A stretch of DNA of 8,840 bases from Clostridiales bacterium (GTDB lineage: Bacteria; Bacillota; Clostridia; Lachnospirales; Lachnospiraceae). This document shows, piece by piece, positions 7,863 to 8,840 of the stretch (positions within the stretch are counted from its first letter, which is position 1; every line of letters begins with the position of its first letter). A program made the position numbers and the translations under genes. The notes below the pieces were generated by a model. That model had not been told where the DNA came from. It ran no database searches and saw only the letters and a list, made by a program, of their open reading frames with translations. The DNA is taken from NCBI GenBank assembly GCA_021204765.1, contig JAJPYU010000127.1, positions 1 through 8,840 of the forward strand, given 5' to 3'.

Positions 7863-7954
7863 GCGGTGCCCGAATTACAAAAACTTGATTTCACAAATCA
7901 TTTGGCTGATTTGTGAAATCCCCCTACGTTTTTGTTGTGAGGGCACCTCATAAA
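7863..7954 (+). repeat. Long nested inverted-repeat element between purE and purM
   Basis: This 92-nt element contains three nested pairs of complementary arms. The outer pair is GGTGCCC (7865-7871) with GGGCACC (7941-7947). The middle pair is ACAAAAAC (7877-7884) with GTTTTTGT (7928-7935). The inner pair is a perfect 14-bp stem, GATTTCACAAATCA (7887-7900) with TGATTTGTGAAATC (7907-7920), around the loop TTTGGC. The ends GCGGTGCCCGAATTA (7863-7877) and GGGCACCTCATAAA (7941-7954) are identical, in opposite orientation, to the complete short element upstream of purE (8478-8506). The long form thus equals the short form plus 63 nt. In the purE-purM transcript the inner hairpin is followed by AAGTTTTTG, so it could also act as a weak terminator or as a block to RNA decay. 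It looks like a non-autonomous REP- or MITE-like element, but the family is not identified. Confidence 0.85.
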
Positions 7955-7955
7955 C

Positions 7956-8456
7956 TTAGTATTCTTTGTATCCCACTTCCTGAAGCTTTGCATCTTTTTC
8001 TTCAACTTGAACAGCCAGCTCCCTGGAGTATTCTTTCAGGCGCACCAGCAGCTCAGGATCACTGGTCGCGAGGATCTTCGCGGCGAGGAGCCCCGCATTC
8101 GCTCCCCCATTGATGGCGACTGTCGCCACAGGGATCCCGCTGGGCATCTGCACGATGGAGTACAGCGAGTCCACTCCGCCCAGATCCGAGGTCTTCATAG
8201 GTATCCCTATGACCGGCATGGGAAAGAGTGCTGCGCACATTCCCGGCAAATGAGCCGCCTTACCGGCTCCCGCGATTATCACTTTATATCCCCTCTCCTC
8301 GGCACTTTTAGCGTACTCAAAGAAAGTGTCCGGCTCCCGGTGGGCCGAGATGATGCGCATCTCGTAGTCGATACCCAATCTGTCCAGGATCTCTGCTGCT
8401 TTTGCCATGACGGGCATGTCCGAATCACTGCCCATGACGATTCCTACTCGTGCCAT
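7956..8456 (-). CDS. purE: N5-carboxyaminoimidazole ribonucleotide mutase PurE
   Basis: Converts N5-CAIR to CAIR in bacterial purine synthesis. This class I enzyme needs N5-CAIR from PurK, which is not in the window. The protein has 166 residues, typical of class I PurE. It carries GSDSD (9-13) for phosphate/substrate binding, the catalytic-loop SAHR (37-40) and GAGKAAHLPGM (63-73), plus the late motif INGGANAGLLAAKIL. The ATG has a strong AGGAGG 8 nt upstream (8465-8470). The gene is bracketed by two related palindromic elements in opposite orientation, one about 20 nt before the start codon and one directly after the stop. They may affect how purE is coupled to purM. It is the first purine gene of the run purE-purM-purN, whose order fits a clostridial purine operon. 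No defects seen. Confidence 0.98.
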   Translation of the reverse strand: MARVGIVMGSDSDMPVMAKAAEILDRLGIDYEMRIISAHREPDTFFEYAKSAEERGYKVIIAGAGKAAHLPGMCAALFPMPVIGIPMKTSDLGGVDSLYSIVQMPSGIPVATVAINGGANAGLLAAKILATSDPELLVRLKEYSRELAVQVEEKDAKLQEVGYKEY

Positions 8457-8477
8457 AAAAATGTCCTCCTATTTGCT

Positions 8478-8506
8478 TTTATGAGGTGCCCTAATTCGGG
8501 CACCGC
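8478..8506 (-). repeat. Short palindromic element upstream of purE
   Basis: Read on the minus strand, this 29-nt element is GCGGTGCCCGAATTA followed by GGGCACCTCATAAA. It contains the perfect 7-bp hairpin GGTGCCC / GGGCACC around GAATTA (8485-8504). Both halves recur, in the opposite orientation, as the ends of the 92-nt element after purE. It sits between the peptidase stop and the purE ribosome binding site, so it would be transcribed into a purE leader or read-through RNA. The stem is not followed by a U-run, so it is not a standard intrinsic terminator. The remaining gap (8457-8525) holds only the purE ribosome binding site and no promoter that I can defend. Confidence 0.85.
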
Positions 8507-8525
8507 CAAGTTCTATGGCTTCCCT

Positions 8526-8840
8526 TTACTTATTGATTAGCGGAGTATTTAGCTCCTCAGCTCCCTTGATTCGGAACAGCCCGTCTCTAATGATGTCTGT
8601 CTCTGTTCCGTCCGGGTGGATCGCCGTGATGGCTCCCAGCTCCGCGTAGGGGATTGTGATGTCCATGTGGCAGTTAAAGTAGGCACCTGCCGGATCCTCC
8701 TTCCTCTTCGCGCTGATCTCATTTTCCCGGGCGATGATTTTCTTTCCATCGGGATTTTTCGTCACCACGTCCTCCTCGTGGGAATAGCAGGTGTCGCCCA
8801 CGGCGAAGTGGGGTCCGGTCTTCTCCGCAATGAGTATGGG
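8526..8840 (-). CDS. C-terminal part of an M29-type metallo-aminopeptidase (partial at window edge)
   Basis: Only the last 104 codons are in the window; the gene continues past its right edge. The fragment starts PILIAEKTGPHFAVGDTCYS and reaches CHMDITIPYAELG, then a short C-terminal strand-rich tail ending LNTPLINK. I assign it to the M29 (AmpS/aminopeptidase T-like) family, where the C-terminal half supplies a metal-binding His in an HxAxG context followed by an H-x-D pair. Here these would be H11 of the fragment (PHFAVG) and H58/D60 (CHMD). The insert between them is longer than the roughly 31 residues of classic AmpS, so the enzyme would belong to a divergent branch. A family assignment from one third of a protein is moderate. 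It reads toward purE with a 69-nt gap and could share a transcript, but the products have no obvious joint role. Confidence 0.65.
   Translation of the reverse strand, partial: PILIAEKTGPHFAVGDTCYSHEEDVVTKNPDGKKIIARENEISAKRKEDPAGAYFNCHMDITIPYAELGAITAIHPDGTETDIIRDGLFRIKGAEELNTPLINK

Noticed and set aside
7863..7954. CRISPR-like repeat or array
   Set aside because: There are only two related copies, in inverted orientation, with a gene between them; there is no repeat-spacer periodicity and no cas gene.
7815..7955. Purine riboswitch or PurR operator in the purE-purM gap
   Set aside because: The conserved core of guanine/adenine riboswitches is not present, and the gap is explained by the nested inverted repeat. 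No operator-like pair was found.
8478..8506. Intrinsic terminator for the peptidase gene
   Set aside because: The 7-bp GC-rich stem is present but is followed by TCATAAAA on the transcribed strand rather than a U-run.
8007..8540. Plus-strand open frame of 177 codons across purE
   Set aside because: It is antisense to purE and runs through the palindromic element and the peptidase stop; it has no family resemblance.

Overview
The window looks like a chromosomal segment of an anaerobic Firmicute, most likely a Clostridia/Lachnospiraceae-type gut bacterium. This is inferred from strong AGGAGG-type ribosome binding sites, the protein style of the purine genes and of the M29-type peptidase end, and mixed base composition. 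No rRNA or species marker is present, so the assignment is an inference. Every supported gene lies on the minus strand, so transcription runs from right to left in these coordinates.

Right part (8840 down to 6166): the C-terminal end of an M29-type aminopeptidase is followed by three de novo purine synthesis genes, purE, purM and purN. purM and purN overlap by 7 nt. purE is bracketed by two related palindromic elements in opposite orientation. The one in front of purE is a 29-nt form. The one between purE and purM is the same 29 nt split by a 63-nt insert that carries a perfect 14-bp hairpin. This pair is the most unusual feature of the window.

Middle and left part (6053 down to 62): a complete type I restriction-modification operon in the order hsdR-hsdM-hsdS. 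The three genes are translationally coupled: hsdR/hsdM overlap by 4 nt in ATGA and hsdM/hsdS by 1 nt in TGATG. HsdR combines a DUF4145/HEPN-like N-terminus, a PD-(D/E)xK nuclease and a superfamily 2 translocase. HsdM is the N6-adenine methylase, and HsdS has two target recognition domains. Together they would form the complex that methylates a bipartite site on host DNA and cleaves unmodified DNA.

Base composition differs sharply between the two halves. Sample 60-nt rows are 63-68% G+C in purN and purM but 35% at the 5' end of hsdR, and 28-35% in the first recognition domain of hsdS. This suggests that the hsd operon was acquired horizontally next to purN. The 112-nt purN-hsdR junction holds a 33-codon open frame without a start that reads like the tail of a lost gene. 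No RNA gene, CRISPR array, intact mobile element or clearly new multi-gene system was found. No gene-free stretch exceeds about 150 nt.
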